From the NCBI GenBank assembly GCA_031254955.1, contig JAIRTK010000540.1:1-5391 (forward strand): DNA of 5,391 bases, written 5' to 3'. Position numbers and translations under genes: made by a program. Of this stretch, positions 5,349 through 5,391 are shown piece by piece (position 1 is the first letter of the stretch; the number at the start of each line of letters is the position of its first letter). The notes under the pieces were generated by a model, which saw nothing but the letters and a program-made list of their open reading frames with translations, was not told where the DNA came from and ran no database searches. The DNA comes from Opitutaceae bacterium. GTDB taxonomy: Bacteria; Verrucomicrobiota; Verrucomicrobiia; Opitutales; Opitutaceae.

Positions 5349-5372
5349 CCGCACCCGCACCCGCACCCGCCA
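5349..5372. repeat. CCGCAC hexamer array
   Basis: Three exact CCGCAC units at 5349-5366 are followed by a variant CCGCCA. A shorter cluster with two exact units lies at 5269-5280. They look like simple slippage-prone repeats in non-coding DNA. Confidence 0.7.
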
Positions 5373-5391
5373 CTCCGCCACCCACCACCCA

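Larger units (their letters stand above)
5169..5391. other. C-rich non-coding tail downstream of pta
   Basis: No credible gene is visible to the window edge. The stretch has C-rich runs, CCGCAC hexamers at 5269-5280 (two exact) and 5349-5366 (three exact), an A8...T6 pair just after pta, and an octamer half-element at 5303-5330. Small frames on the minus strand are translations of these repeats. Confidence 0.7.

Overview
The window is a GC-rich stretch of bacterial chromosome carrying core housekeeping genes. Four protein-coding genes can be supported: the first 450 codons of a large, single-chain purL (minus strand, running off the left edge), a small uncharacterised lipoprotein gene (minus), murJ (minus) and pta (plus). 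The fused PurL type, the MurJ N-terminus ending in an 'NLFRRLLGEGAL' motif, the strong preference for C-ending codons in purL and pta, and the repeat-rich intergenic DNA suggest a Gram-negative bacterium, perhaps Verrucomicrobiota of the Opitutaceae kind. That placement is an impression from sequence style and was not tested by any search.

Layout, left to right. 1-1350: purL, minus. 1351-1757: a 407-bp non-coding stretch dense in small repeats. It holds four copies of GCAAGGCG, an AT-rich island that may carry the purL promoter, a 101-bp near-perfect hairpin built of 8-bp units, and a G-rich octamer/pentamer array with a strong G-quadruplex pattern. 1758-2198: lipoprotein gene, minus. 2199-2275: short spacer with a small inverted repeat overlapping the murJ stop. 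2276-3952: murJ, minus. 3953-4139: divergent promoter region with two long C tracts. 4140-5168: pta, plus. 5169-5391: C-rich non-coding tail with hexamer repeats and a half-element resembling the 8-bp units of the hairpin.

How the genes relate: murJ and the lipoprotein gene are codirectional and 77 bp apart, so they could be co-transcribed and both act at the cell envelope. purL (purine synthesis) lies downstream behind its own long leader. pta (acetyl-CoA/acetyl-phosphate interconversion) diverges from murJ; no acetate kinase gene is visible. Nothing shows a shared pathway among the four.

The most interesting material is between and around the genes. A hairpin has all six of its wobble positions as G-U pairs on one strand only, the same 8-bp design recurs at the far end of the window, and the strand composition flips sharply from G-rich to C-rich across the lipoprotein gene. 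The flip is what a replication terminus region would show, and it also explains why murJ uses G-ending codons while purL and pta use C-ending ones. No new enzyme system or defence system is visible.
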